In this document: positions 1 through 10,812 of the stretch, piece by piece
How the letters are laid out: every line of letters starts with the position of its first letter
How positions within the stretch are numbered: position 1 is the first letter of the stretch
Source: Limonium bicolor
Taxonomy: Eukaryota; Streptophyta; Magnoliopsida; Caryophyllales; Plumbaginaceae
Direction: 5' to 3'
Assembly (NCBI GenBank): GCA_023374045.1
Contig: CM041781.1
Coordinates: 144,700,982 to 144,764,981, forward strand
DNA: 64,000 nucleotides
The notes under the pieces: model-generated
What the model was told of the DNA's origin: nothing
The model's input: only the letters and a program-made list of their open reading frames with translations
Database searches by the model: none
Position numbers and translations under genes: made by a program

Positions 1-852
1 GGTTAGTAAGAACTGTAACAACCGGTAAGTTGTGGGGTGAGAATGCAAATAAAAAAACTTGGTGGTGTCCACTTTGAAAATAAAAATCAGAAAGTGCAGT
101 GTGTGCAGTGTGTGTGACCGGTGGCAATTGCCCCTCTCACTCCCTTCACTCACTAATACACTACAAGACAAAACAATAAGTAAAAAGCAAAAACAATTCT
201 CTCCTCACCACTCAGCCCTCTCACGTATTGCCCTCCCCTTCCTTCTCTATTCTCTGATTTTCTCCTCCCATGCGACAGCCATGGAGAATGAAGAAAACCC
301 ACTTAACTCTCTCCTTCTCTCCTCTCTTTGAGTATCAAACCTTCTCCGAATCCAATTAAAAAATTACACCATTGGAATCCCCTTGCAAGGGAGAACATTT
401 TCATCCTTTCAAAAATCCAAGAGCTTCACTTTCGATTTTATGGGTGTTCTCCATTTGAAGATTCAAGTCCACCATTAGAAGCACCTTCACCTCCTTATCA
501 TCTTGAGGTAAAAAGGAAGTTCGAAAATCCATCGTTTCTAGCCCTCATTAGCATTTTAAGAATTTTCAGTTGTTGAATGCTTTCTTCTTCATGCTCCAGC
601 CGATTTGGCTTCTTATTTGGGCTAGGAATCTTGTTCTCTTGCTAGTCAAGAACTTCATCATCCAATGGAAGGTAATAATCTTTTCTAAACCCTAAAACAT
701 TGAGATTCTAGGGTTAGATTAAAATGAATGCTAAATGGTATTGTGCATTGATATGGGTTGTAGAACTTGTGTGTGATCCCATTCAAAACCGAGAGAAACA
801 AAGGAGAAGAAAGAAGAAAAGGAAAGGAAAGAAAGAAAGCTAACAAGACAAG

Positions 853-1128
853 GTAATGCTCTTACCTTGTGTTAGTTTGTGTATTGTATTGTAACAGTTT
901 TTGAATTGTAAAAAAAATGAGTAATGAATTGAGTATGGAGTAACAAGTATATTGTAGTATAATGGGAATGGTATTGTAACAGTTTTTGGAGTAGTAGAAA
1001 TGAATAATGTATTGAGCATGAGTATTAGTAATGTAGTAATACATTGGAGAAAAGAATGTAACAGTTTTGAAGTTTAAATGATGTTAAAACTTGGGGGAAA
1101 CATATGAGTAGTAAATGTGTATGTGCAG
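853..1128 (+). other. Candidate intron inside LTR-A
   Basis: A donor-like AAG/GTAATG at 853 is followed 276 nt later by an acceptor-like TGTGCAG/G ending at 1128. Another donor-like AAG/GTAATA lies at 672. The layout resembles stronger candidates in the LTRs at 12605-12930 (+) and 58881-59210 (-). This rests on motif and position only. Confidence 0.3.
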
Positions 1129-1713
1129 GATTTTATTATTTTGTTTTGTAGTAGTATGAAAGGAGTATAATGTGTTGAGTAAACAGGTTGTGAAATGAGA
1201 ATTATGTGAACTGAATGTTGTGTGGAGAATGTTGAAAATATAGGGGAGGGACTATGTCAAAATTCATCTAGGAATTTGGGACTAAGGTGAAGGATGAGAG
1301 AACATCCTAGGTGATAAACTAGGTGATTTGAGGAGTGTTTGTAGTTGTAACAGATTTTGAAAGAAGTAAGTTGAGGGAATGGAACTAGAGTGTAAAGTAA
1401 TGCATTTTGGATGCTAGGAATAACATTAGTTGAGGGAGTATTGGAGTCTAAGGGTTGAGATGAAAATCTGTAGCATGATAGAGGAAACAAAAATCTGTAG
1501 CATAAGTGAAGAGGAAACTAGTTAAGATAAGTTGAAATGAATTGAGGAAAATGTGTAAGTGAATGTAAGTATTGAGTAGTAAGTTTGGTGGATGAACTAT
1601 GGTGATTTAGAGTGCCTAATAGTGCTAAATATGTGGGGAAAGTTCGGTAATGAGGGGGGGAAGCAATGGGTAAAGAATGCAATGAAAACAAATTTTAAAA
1701 CTGCAGTACTGGG

Positions 1714-2039
1714 GCCGACCGGACCTGCGACCGGACTTGCAAGGTCGGTCGGCCCAGATTTACAAAGGCGGGGAAAGCTTCTGGAGTCGACCGGACTTGC
1801 GACCGGACTTGCAAGTCCGGTCGGACAGAAAAATTCTGCGTCTGTAACTTACTGGAATCGACCGGACTTGCGACCGGACATGCAAGTCCGGTCGGCCAGA
1901 AAAAAATTTCCGTAATGCAACCTACTGGAATGGACCGGACTTGCGACCGGACGTGCAAGTCCGGTCGGCCAGAAAAATTCCCGTAGGGCAAGCTACTGAC
2001 TTGGACCGGACTTGCGACCGGACTTGCAAGTCCGGTCGA
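1714..2039 (+). repeat. Array of five three-armed hairpin cassettes in LTR-A
   Basis: Five units start near 1714, 1788, 1859, 1933 and 2004, a spacing of about 72 bp. Each has two direct copies of GACCGGACTTGC followed by one inverted copy AAGTCCGGTC, then a spacer of about 35 bp. The second and third arms form a perfect 22-bp palindrome in unit 2 (1801-1822). The first arm can pair with the same third arm to give a larger loop. Read directly from the sequence; function unknown. Confidence 0.9.
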
Positions 2040-2045
2040 GTCTTT

Positions 2046-2150
2046 AAAAAAAAAAAAAAAAAGAGTATTTTTATAATATGATTATAGCAATCATATGTAT
2101 ATGTATATATACATATATATGCCTATATACATATATGCATATATATGTAG
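2046..2150. repeat. Poly-A run and AT microsatellite
   Basis: An uninterrupted A run at about 2046-2061 follows the hairpin array, then an impure (AT)n/(ATAC)n tract at about 2085-2150. Low-complexity sequence inside LTR-A. Confidence 0.8.
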
Positions 2151-3186
2151 TAGTACACTATAAATGAAATAGTAAAGGTAAGAAAGTAAAAATAAGAGTA
2201 ATGAGAAAAGAACGGTTTTATAACCAAGTAAGAAAGTAATGAAGTAGTAAGCGTATATTGAAAGTATCAATGAAGGAGTAAGTAGATCAATAATAGATCA
2301 TTGATCATACTACTTCATGCGTGTATAGGAATCAAATAGTTGATCTCCAAAGGAACCCGGTAGTACGTATACGACGGTGAACGGTATGATTTCTTCATGC
2401 CCTGTATCCTAACTTGGTTACCCCGATTTGTGTGCTTATGTGATCACCAACAAGATAAATGCATGAATCGGATTTATATTGCACATAATTGTGTTTGAAC
2501 TATATTGTTCTTGTTTACTGTTCTTGAACATTTAGTTTGTATAATTCATGAAATGAATGAATGGAAATGAAGTGTATGTGTAAGTATGAGTACTTGTGTT
2601 CGTATGTATGTATGGAAGTAAGTAAGGACTTCTACTAATTCCTAACAACCTAACTCCTAACCTGAGTAATGAGTAAAATGGAATGAGTAGAAGCCCGATA
2701 TAGTTTCGGCCACGCGTGAGGACAAGGGACCACAAGAGGTTGGAACCGAATCCTGGCTATAATCTTTTCCTTGGACCAATTCCCTTTGTATGGGTAGCAT
2801 CCTGGATTAGTGGGCCACCCTAAAGCCCGGTGGTGGGATGTAGTAATCCCTGCCCGGAGGTCGTACCGACTTAACTGGAAGTAAAGTATGTAAGAAGTAA
2901 GTATTGTATGTGTATTGGTCTTGACTATTGTAAGTCGTTGACCGGAAGTAAAAGAGTATCGCACACCCGATAAACCCGGGTGTGTAATGAAGCTAACTGG
3001 ACCTTGTATGTATTGGAGAATTGTATCTCCGTATTGCGTATTGAGTATGTAATGAGTACGTATTGTGTATGTGTAATCTGGAAGATGGTAAGTAAGTATT
3101 GGATGACTTGTATTGTCTTCCAAGTATGTATTGTACTGTGCGTATGTATGTATACCTTGTATAGTATTCTAGTATCGTGAATGAAA

Positions 3187-3235
3187 GTATGTATGTATGT
3201 AAGTATGTATGTAAGTATGAATGCATGTATGTATT
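3187..3235 (+). repeat. GTAT/GTAA tetranucleotide repeat
   Basis: Impure (GTAT)n with interspersed GTAA. It is the cleanest part of a wider C-poor, TG/TA-rich stretch (about 2560-3240) between the hairpin array and the 3' module of LTR-A. Confidence 0.75.
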
Positions 3236-3311
3236 GCAAAATGAATTGCATGTATTCGACCAAATGGTCGGCGTACCCTCGCTAGTACGCGGGGTATGCG
3301 GTTATCATATT

Positions 3312-3354
3312 CAGCGAAAGCTGACCCCCTCGGGGGATCGTTTTTAGTGCGCAG
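3312..3354 (+). other. Two-hairpin + CAG module near the LTR-A 3' end
   Basis: Hairpin 1 is CAGC-GAAA-GCTG (3312-3323). Hairpin 2 is CCCCC-TC-GGGGG (3325-3336). A T-rich stretch then leads to GCAG/GTAC, with CAG at 3352-3354. The same order recurs in every long gypsy-type LTR of the window (15569, 25109, 34637, 46443, and on the minus strand 5361, 40301, 56824, 63241). Possible roles are RNA 3'-end formation or a splice acceptor; the role is inferred. Confidence 0.7.
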
Positions 3355-3943
3355 GTACCGAAGCGGATGTGGTCAAGGTGAGAGACCGGCGACTACACTT
3401 CGATAGGTAGAAGTGGAATGTAAAGGTGTACTAAATGGCACACCCTTGTACTTAGCAAGTATGTAGTTGTGAGAAATGGGTAGTGGTTAGACCTTTAAAG
3501 AGTATGTATGAACTTGGAAGGAGTATCGTATTTGTATCTGGAACTTAGTAAACTCGGTATGTGTAGTGTATTATCTTGTATTGAATTATGGAGTATTGCA
3601 TTGGATGGAGTATTGTATCGAATGAAGCATTGTAGTACTCGGTAAGTGATGGGGGTATGTATTTTATTGGTGTAGTACTCGGATATTCCGGTCCATCAGA
3701 CCGATGCTGTATGTAGTAGTAGCCTTGTTGGTCACGTGGGTGACTAACGGCAGTGTACCACCCACCGTTGAGTATGTAAGTATCCGCTGCGTGAATCTGT
3801 ATTGTATAAGGAGATTGGACGATAATGACGGTATTAGCGGTAGGGGTGTTACAGATTAAGTGTAAGAACATTTGGAATTTATCGGGCAAAGAAAGGAATT
3901 GAACAGAGTAAGGAAAATGCAAAATCTGTAACAGACCAGTGAT

Positions 3944-4198
3944 GGTCCGGGACTTAGGTCCAGGACCAAGACCCGGACCACCCCTTTTAAATACCCCGAG
4001 AGTAGCAAGCTGTGCTTGGTCCGGGACTTGAGTTAGGGACAAGGTCCCGGGCCATGGTTAAAAATCAGCCGAGAGTGTAGACGACTAGTGATCCGGGACT
4101 TAGGAAGAGGATAATGTCCCGGACCATAGGAGGAAATGCATCCGAGAGTTAGGACCAGTGTTGGTCCGGGACTAAGGACCCGGACAAGGTCCCGGACC
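3944..4198 (+). repeat. Array of four hairpins in LTR-B (GGTCCGGGAC core)
   Basis: Units start near 3944, 4018, 4091 and 4163, a spacing of about 73 bp. Each has a left arm GGTCCGGGACT and a right arm (A)GTCCCGGACC, with a degenerate third arm in the loop. Spacing and LTR position match the array in LTR-A, but the arm sequence is different. Confidence 0.85.
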
Positions 4199-5108
4199 AA
4201 CCAAAATTTGTAAAATTAAGTTTATTAAGTGGAGTTTAAGGAAAGGTGATGAATGGTAATGTTAGTGTAAGATAATTAGTACTTAATTAATGATGTTTAA
4301 GAGTCATTAAAGGTATAAATAAGTTGGAGAAGGAGGTGAGAAAGTTGTAAGTATATGAACATTAAGTTAAACCGAAACAACGGGACAACGGGGTAAGTAC
4401 GGGAGTAGTAACTATTCAAGTACCGTATGAACAAAGTATTAATAACAATGTTTGAAACATTATCAGTGGAACAAGTGTGAGCCAAGTAACAAGGGATCAC
4501 ATGGTAAAGCTAACCCCGGTGAAAGGTATGATTTTCTCATGCCCCGTATGCTAACCGAGTTATGTAGATTTGTGTGCTGTATGCCGGCTAATCAAGACTA
4601 AAGCATGAAAACGGTTTATTGCCTTTCATTGTATGTCTTGCTGTATGTTGCATGAGCTAACCCTTCTTGATTGATTGTGTGGCTTCACTTAGTGCGTAGA
4701 CCGACTCATAGATGAGTCTTGTGTTTAGTGACTCGTAGTAAGAGTCATGTTGTGAACTAACGGGAACATAGAAACGCACTAAACTAACGAACCAACAAAC
4801 GATAACACAAACCAATGAACTCACTAGAATGTGAGAGAGTGTAAGGGAGTAGTAACCTCCCGGTAACGGTAGGAGAACCGAAATTAACAATCCACAAACA
4901 ATAAGTAGTGGAAGTATAGAAATAACCCCTATTTGAGGAATTAATGCAGGTGCAAGTCATGAACCATGTGAGTAGTAAGGAATGATGAGGGATCTTCAAA
5001 CCCCTTAGCAACTAGTCGACCCGCTATGAGAGGACCCGACTGATGTAAGTAATGTCCTGAACATGAGAGTATTCGATACGTTGGGGAAACCCTTAAATCT
5101 GAGAATAC

Positions 5109-5113
5109 TAGAC
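5109..5113. repeat. Target-site duplication TAGAC (left)
   Basis: TAGAC directly precedes the TGTAACGCCCC terminus at 5114 and is repeated directly after the TATTTCA terminus at 45751. A 5-bp duplication is normal for Ty3/gypsy integration. Confidence 0.9.
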
Positions 5114-5360
5114 TGTAACGCCCCTATTAACCATAAATACAGCGGAAATAAAACTCTAAGGCGATTACAGACCATCGGGTTCCAAACACCCGGCACCAAA
5201 CCTCACCAATTTACAACTTACAATCCATAAAAGCTACGGTCTGAACTCGAGAAAAACTTAACACAAACATAATAGAAATTAAACATATTCTCTCTCCACA
5301 AAACCTAGTCCCATCCCAAACGCTCATTCTCTTCGTGGCCACCTGTAAATCAATTCGTAC

Positions 5361-5423
5361 CTGCAAGATGAAACCAAGCAGCCCACCCCGAAAGGGGCGG
5401 GTCAGTTCCCTGGAATGGAACTG
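5361..5423 (-). other. Two-hairpin + CAG module of the large LTR
   Basis: In element sense it reads: hairpin CAGTTCC...GGAACTG (5423-5403), hairpin CCCC-TTTC-GGGG (5397-5386), a T-rich stretch, then TTGCAG/GTACG with CAG at 5363-5361. The same order is found in the unrelated-looking LTRs of the window. The other LTR copy is at 40301-40363. Confidence 0.65.
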
Positions 5424-5765
5424 GTACAATTCTCCAAAAACAAACTTATAAAACATAACTCTTCAAAATAAACAGTAACATGAAAACAAACTCTTAAAAG
5501 TAAAACAGAGATAAAGCACTTCAAAACAATCAAGTTTAAAGAGAAAGGAAAACAAGACAAAGATAAAGAACTTCCAAAACAAGTCATCCACTTAAGTAGT
5601 CACACCACATAGTTAGTAAGCATCCATTGTTGATGTTAGAACCAATTCCCGTTTGGAGTATAAAGACTCAGATAGTCACAAAGGACTAGGAATAATAAGA
5701 TAGATCCAAGAACCAATAACTCAAGAGTGGAATAATTCAATTGGGAGAGATGGCCCCCACCGCCA

Positions 5766-6000
5766 GATATCAATGTCCATATGGACGAGAGATATACAGC
5801 CCCCTGCTGTCAGATTTAAATGTCCTGGTGGACGAGGGATATACAGCCCCCTGCTGTTAAATATCAATGCCCCTATGGGCGAGGGATATACAGCCCCCTG
5901 CTGTTAAATTAAAAATGTCCTGATGGACGAGGGATATACAGCCCCCTGCTGTTAAATATCAATGCCCCTATGGGCGAGGGATATACAGCCCCCTGCTGTT
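5766..6000 (-). repeat. 47-bp minisatellite of paired mini-hairpins, five units
   Basis: The + strand unit contains GTCC-NNNN-GGAC or GCCC-NNNN-GGGC, then GAGGGATATACAGCCCCC and TGCTGT. The arms change together between units (GTCC/GGAC in units 1, 2 and 4; GCCC/GGGC in units 3 and 5). The second element ACAGC-CCCCT-GCTGT is also self-complementary. Five units occur here and at 40702-40936, three in the related LTR at 63639-63781. Confidence 0.85.
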
Positions 6001-6317
6001 ACCATTGAAGACGCGCGCACGTCGAAAGAAAGATTTCCAAGATTGACCTTTTCCAAATTCCCACTAGATCACTAACTACCCAGAGCAATACCAAAACACT
6101 CAGTCCTACAGAGTGCAGAAGCGTAAACCCTAAGCAGTCAATGTCTAACGGGACACCAAGTAGAAGAAACCAATACCCAAGTGAGTTCCACATCCAAGGC
6201 TCAGTTAGTCACACAAGCTGAGTCAGTCACACAACCATTTCCTTTTTTAGAAGTTCCTCTTAAAGCCAGTTAGCGTTTTCCAAAACATTCCACAAGTCAA
6301 TCAGCGAAAATAACGTA

Positions 6318-6437
6318 GTACGAGAAATCGTACAAAACATTCCATAAAGTCCAAAACACATCAAGCTGAGTACGAGAAATCGTACAAAACATTCCATAAG
6401 GTCCAAAACACAACAATCTGAGTACGAGAAATCGTAC
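6318..6437 (-). repeat. Three-unit 52-bp repeat with GTACGA/TCGTAC hairpin
   Basis: GTACGAGAAATCGTAC occurs at 6318-6333, 6370-6385 and 6422-6437, separated by similar spacers (AAAACATTCCATAA...). Each is a perfect 6-bp stem with a 4-base loop: GAAA on the + strand, TTTC in element sense. The other LTR copy has it at 41254, 41306 and 41358. Confidence 0.85.
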
Positions 6438-6539
6438 CTGGGTAACGCTGTAGCAGTTCTAATCAACTTGCACAAACAATCAACAGTACTCTGAAGAATA
6501 TTAAAGGTAGTCTATCATCAATCACTTGTAGCCCACGTT

Positions 6540-9190
6540 AAACTTAAATAAACTCCTCACTATTATTTCTAAATCTCAATTGTCTTTTAAGCTCTCACTT
6601 AAATGCTATGAATAACCTTTGACTTGTCTTAGAATGTTGTATAACTCAAGGTTGTAAGACCAAGGAACGTATTTTATTAACACTTGTTAATTGTTCCACC
6701 CTTATCCACTTTACCCATACCTAACCATAATTCTCACATTAAAGACCTTTATAACATAAGTGCATTATACGTTATTCAATCAATCTTAGAATTTCAATAA
6801 CAATTCTTAAGCTCAATACTTTTATTCTTACTTTAGGACATACATCGTGTTATGACCAATGATGGGTTTATCTTAGAATACTATACTATTATTTCACAAT
6901 TTATTGACTATGTATCTTTATCAATATCTACTAGATAATCCATTATAACTAAGTCTTCCCCCTTAACTTAATTCCGATCTACATCCCGTATACTGAAATC
7001 GTAGTGTTGTAGATGCATTTTAGTACAACTTATTTGAGCTACTAAACTCAATTATCTTATCTTTAGTTCAGAATGGCCTTTAATTACAACCATCTATTAA
7101 TCTTGTCATAAGTTGTTAAATTACTTTTCATCTTGAAATAACCATATTATAGTTAACTCAAACTTATCGAACTCTCACATTTAGTATCCACAAGGTATAT
7201 TATTTACTTAACCATAACTTTATAATAAGGTGTTTTTAAGATAACCTTTTATGTATCCTTACTTACATTTAATTCCCTAACTGTTTTACTTTTACACACA
7301 TTCCCTCTATAGACCATGTATAATCCTTTTATATTAAACTTCGTTAAACTCAAGTCTTAAATACATTTTATATTGTTTACAAAACCTAAAGTTTGAAAAG
7401 CATAACTTAATAAATTAATTTCCTTTATTGTATTTAGGATGACATTATATCTTAGCATGAGGTAGAATTTATCAAAAAATTAAATTCCGGTTCATAAGTG
7501 AAATTGTCAATTACTTAATAAGATAATATATTCTGAACAATCTCCATACCTTATATTCAAATGACACATTAATATTTCCAGTGTCAAAAGGTAAATCAAT
7601 ATAATCTCTTATGTAACCCAGTTTCATCTAATTAAAGGTTTAAAGATTTTAAGTATCTAATTTCTATTTACAAACCTCCTTATAAATTCTAACTACTAAA
7701 TACATTACTTAACTATAAACTCACATCCTGAATATTGGTGTTAAATGTATTGATATGGCTTAACTAGTTGTAAGAAACTTAAGGATTATTATTTAGATTA
7801 AATTCCTAATCATAGTTTAATGTAGTTTTATATCATAATCCCTTTTAATGATTTTATCTTAAAATATTAAGTTATTACTCAATACTATAAATATTAAGAA
7901 ATAATTAAATCTAGACTTATTTATCCTCTTCACATTTAGATGTGCAAGTAACTCATTTATTTTACTATTGTTTATATAATAAGAACATTTAAATGTAAAA
8001 GTATTTCATTCATTTTATTATTAATTATATAATAAGATCTATTTGTGTAACCCTTTATGTAGACCAATTACAAATATTCCTAAATTTCAACTTATTAATT
8101 TCTTAACCAAATTATAAATTTACATTGTGGTTATTGACTAAATAAATACATGTGTTTAAATACGGTTTATATAAATCTTAGAAACTCAAAGATAACTAAA
8201 AACTCAACCTATAACCATAAATTATTACCACCTCATATAATATTCTTTTATTAGTATCATGTAGAGGTTTAGTTTAACTCATTAATTCCTTCATATTATA
8301 TTTTCTATAAGGTATTTTATTCCTTTTATTTATTTATTTATTGTATATATATATATATCCTTCCTATTACAATTCTCACAAGGAATGTTATTTCCTTTAT
8401 CTATTTTTATTGTATTTATATACATATATATATATATCCACATATATCAAGATTTATCTAGAACATTCTTTAAGAAATTCTATTATATTTAATTATATTT
8501 AATATCTTTTAGACATATCCACAACTGATTTATGGTTTATAAAATAGAGTATTTCCTTAGTTTTAGTTAAACATATTAGCTTCCATATTATATATAATAA
8601 ATAAAATGTAGTTTAGTTAAATTCCTTGATTTAATATAAGTTTCTATTTATTTCTCTCATATAAATATATATAAATATATGTAACAATTTTTACTTCACT
8701 TAAAGTTAATACCCAAAATATTTATAAACATACTGTATTAAATGTTAATTAGTCTTATTATATTTTCCCCAACCTATAAAGTTCATTAATCAACTATACT
8801 TTAATTTTTGATTACATTAAAAACTATATATTATAAGTTATTCTTATGAAAAACTCACAAACACCATTTTTAAAACCTTTTCCTGTTGCCCAAAAATTCC
8901 CAAACTTAATATACAGTAACTATAACATTTTAGACATATTATAAAATTTTTATTTCATAAAAATATCTTTTTAATTTAACCAAATAATTCCAGAAAACCC
9001 GTAACTTGTAAAAATCATAACTTATGTTTAAAAACTCGAAAACCATAATAATTTACATCAAAATAAACTAGATAAAATAAGGAACCTATGGTTAAAATTT
9101 CAAGTCAAAATACATTCGGGAAGATATTTAAATTAACCCAACAAGTTAAGACTATTTACTGGTTTCTTATAGAACTTAAACAACTTATAA
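6540..9190. other. Long AT-rich, non-coding tract of the LTR
   Basis: About 2.6 kb of very AT-rich sequence, poor in G on the + strand, with short (TA)n runs near 8344-8357 and 8423-8438. No open frame of note, no hairpin array and no gene signal. It is reproduced at about 41480-44130 in the other LTR. Confidence 0.7.
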
Positions 9191-9207
9191 CCACCAGATC
9201 TAATCTT

Positions 9208-9242
9208 GGCCGTCCAATCTCTTAGAACGAGATCGGACGGCC
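9208..9242. other. Inverted repeat GGCCGTCC...GGACGGCC
   Basis: An 8-bp arm GGCCGTCC, one mismatch and a further 5 bp (ATCTC/GAGAT) enclose a short loop. It sits at the edge of the AT-rich tract and is repeated in the other LTR near 44165-44199. Confidence 0.6.
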
Positions 9243-10085
9243 CCTGTACCGCGAGTTCATCAGAGAAAACAACAAGCAGGTCGAGTACTAATTCGCCCAT
9301 ATCTCCTAATCTACAGAACGAAATTGAGTGATTTTTGTTTCTATGGATTCGTAATCAAATTTCGGTTCTATTGGTATCAATTTCCCCAATTATAATGCGG
9401 TATTCAGTGGATTTCGAATTTAGTTCGAAGTTAGGGTTCTTCCTGGAAACAGAATTCGATTCGAACTCAATTCAACCAAATTCTCCTAATCTAACATGTA
9501 ATTGACTAAATTGATACATGGGTTAGATCGGATTGCAATTCCGATTAGCAACATAGGAACAATTTGAAGAAAAACTCACCGGATTGTGCGTATTTGGTGA
9601 ATTCGAAATCGGAAACTGGAAAAAAAACTCGAACTTGATACAGTTCGTGGTGCCAACTTTGCAGATCTATAACTAGCAGTACAAAACGAGTTAGATAATG
9701 AGTAAGGGCTCATTGGAAAGAAGAATTGTAGATCTACGTATTGGTACCAAGAACTAAACCTAACTCGCACCATACAGAAAGACATTGAAGCTACAAAACA
9801 CGAGTTTACCTCTCTGTTTCGGTGTTATTTTATGTGCTGTTGAAACCGAAACTTTAGACCTCTATATCTCCCAACTGGTTGCGATTTAGACTTGGGCATA
9901 AACACGAAAATTGTAGAGGGATTAGAGATCTTTACAACGAGCTAAAGAAATAGAATTTTGGTCGATTAACGAAGAAGTTATGATCGACGCAAGTTACCTG
10001 AAAACGAAGGGAATTCTGGAATTCTGGAAACAGTCTCGCAAGGTGGCTACTTTGGCTCGATTTTCCGGTTGACTCAGAAGGATCT

Positions 10086-10274
10086 AGGGTTTGTATGAGT
10101 AATGGTTGGAAAGAGGAATTGTAGGAGAAGAGAGTGGTGAAGACGGCATGGAAAAATATTGAGTTATGTGAAAGTTATAGCCGTCTAAAGTTAGGGCTAG
10201 GAAGTGAAATCGGTTACGAAAATCAGGGAAGGAAATCGGCTAAGTGTGGGCGACCCATTACAGAGTGACACGTG
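10086..10274 (-). promoter_or_regulatory. Candidate U3 promoter with G-box
   Basis: In element sense a G-box/ABRE-like CCACGTGTC (CACGTG at 10274-10269) is followed about 100 bp later by TATA-like sequence (CTATAAC near 10180, AATATTT near 10160) and then by a pyrimidine-rich leader (about 10140-10086). The other copy has the G-box at 45226-45231. Layout and motif suggest a promoter; transcription is not shown. Confidence 0.4.
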
Positions 10275-10757
10275 GCACTTCTTAAAATTTTGATTCAAAA
10301 CTTCAATCTAGCATAACTTTGGCTAGGATGATCCGTTTTTGACGTTCTTTTTATCGATCTTCATGGTTTTTCATAACCTATTTATTGGTATAGGTTTCAT
10401 GACCTGGTTTGACCATTCTCAAAAAGTCAACTCTAGCAAGGCTTAATAAGCTTTAAGGTTTCTAGAATTTTATATTGACTTTTATATTTCAAGACAATGT
10501 TCCAACACTTCCTAAAATCTTTATCATATATTTGGAGTGTTTAATAATTTTCCCAAGATTTATTGACTTATAAATCTTATTATTAAATTCATAATACTAT
10601 ATAATAATATATAATAATTAGGAGAAAACCCCTAAATAAATTTCACAACCCCATATAATAATTTAATATTCATAATTCCATATAATAATTTAATATTCCT
10701 CATTCCATATAATAATTTAATACTTAATAATATTATTAAAGGTTTAATAAAAGAAAT

Positions 10758-10787
10758 CCCCTAAATTAATTTAAATTAATTTAGGGG
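10758..10787. repeat. Perfect 30-bp palindrome at the LTR 5' end
   Basis: CCCCTAAATTAATTT followed by its exact reverse complement, 7 bp inside the LTR terminus. The identical palindrome is at 45715-45744. Confidence 0.9.
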
Positions 10788-10794
10788 TATTTCA

Positions 10795-10812
10795 GCATAT
10801 CCCCCTTAAAAG
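10795..10812 (-). other. Polypurine tract of the large element
   Basis: In sense, CTTTTAAGGGGGATATGC directly precedes the LTR start TGAAATACCCC. It is preceded by ACTTCGAGGCGAAGTTT, the familiar end of gypsy internal regions. It primes plus-strand DNA synthesis in the family. Confidence 0.85.

Larger units (their letters stand above)
1..3853 (+). mobile_element. LTR-A: 3' part of a long gypsy-type LTR (left end outside window)
   Basis: The right end GGGGTGTTACA at 3843-3853 matches the 3' ends of the other + strand LTRs at 15973 and 46873. The order of landmarks also matches them: pyrimidine-rich leader (about 110-330), hairpin array (1714-2039), TG-rich simple repeats, then the two-hairpin module (3312-3354). 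By comparison with the 4.6-kb LTR at 11318 the start should lie several hundred bases left of the window. No primer-binding site follows the end; the next bases continue LTR-B instead. It is therefore a solo LTR or the 3' LTR of an element extending leftward. The expected 5-bp target duplication would be GATTA (3854-3858), and its partner is not visible. The short open frames here, including one starting at 281, have no recognisable product. Confidence 0.75.
3854..5113 (+). mobile_element. LTR-B, left visible part (interrupted older LTR)
   Basis: This begins where LTR-A ends and is itself interrupted at 5113 by the large minus-strand element. It resumes at 45757 after the target duplication and ends at 46873 beside a primer-binding site. 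It contains its own hairpin array (3944-4198). A landmark near 4500-4600 (GGTATGATTTTCTCATGCCC) corresponds to 2383 in LTR-A and 14424 in the LTR at 11318. The distance from hairpin array to LTR end, once the insertion is removed, is about 2.0 kb, against about 1.8 kb in LTR-A and 1.9 kb at 11318. No coding content seen. Confidence 0.7.
5114..10794 (-). mobile_element. 3' LTR of the large minus-strand element (5.7 kb)
   Basis: On the + strand it starts TGTAACGCCCC and ends GGGGTATTTCA, so in element sense it runs TGAAATACCCC to GGGGCGTTACA. A second copy lies at 40052-45751. In sense order it holds a terminal palindrome (10758-10787), a G-box promoter-like segment (about 10086-10274), a transcribed-leader-like part with donor-like sites (CAG/GTAACT near 10000, CCG/GTGAGT near 9580), about 2.6 kb of AT-rich sequence (6540-9190), two hairpin arrays (6318-6437, 5766-6000) and the two-hairpin module (5361-5423). 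No coding potential seen. Confidence 0.9.

Noticed and set aside
281..331. ATG-started short frame with gene-like context near the left end
   Set aside because: Lies at the position of the LTR leader, ends after 17 codons and is not shared with related LTRs.
1592..1991. Open frames on both strands through the LTR-A hairpin array
   Set aside because: Arg/Gly/Pro-rich translations come from the repeated GACCGGACTT words; they follow the repeat, not a protein.
2650..3263. Tyr/Thr/His-rich minus-strand frames
   Set aside because: Translation of GTAT-type simple repeats within an LTR.
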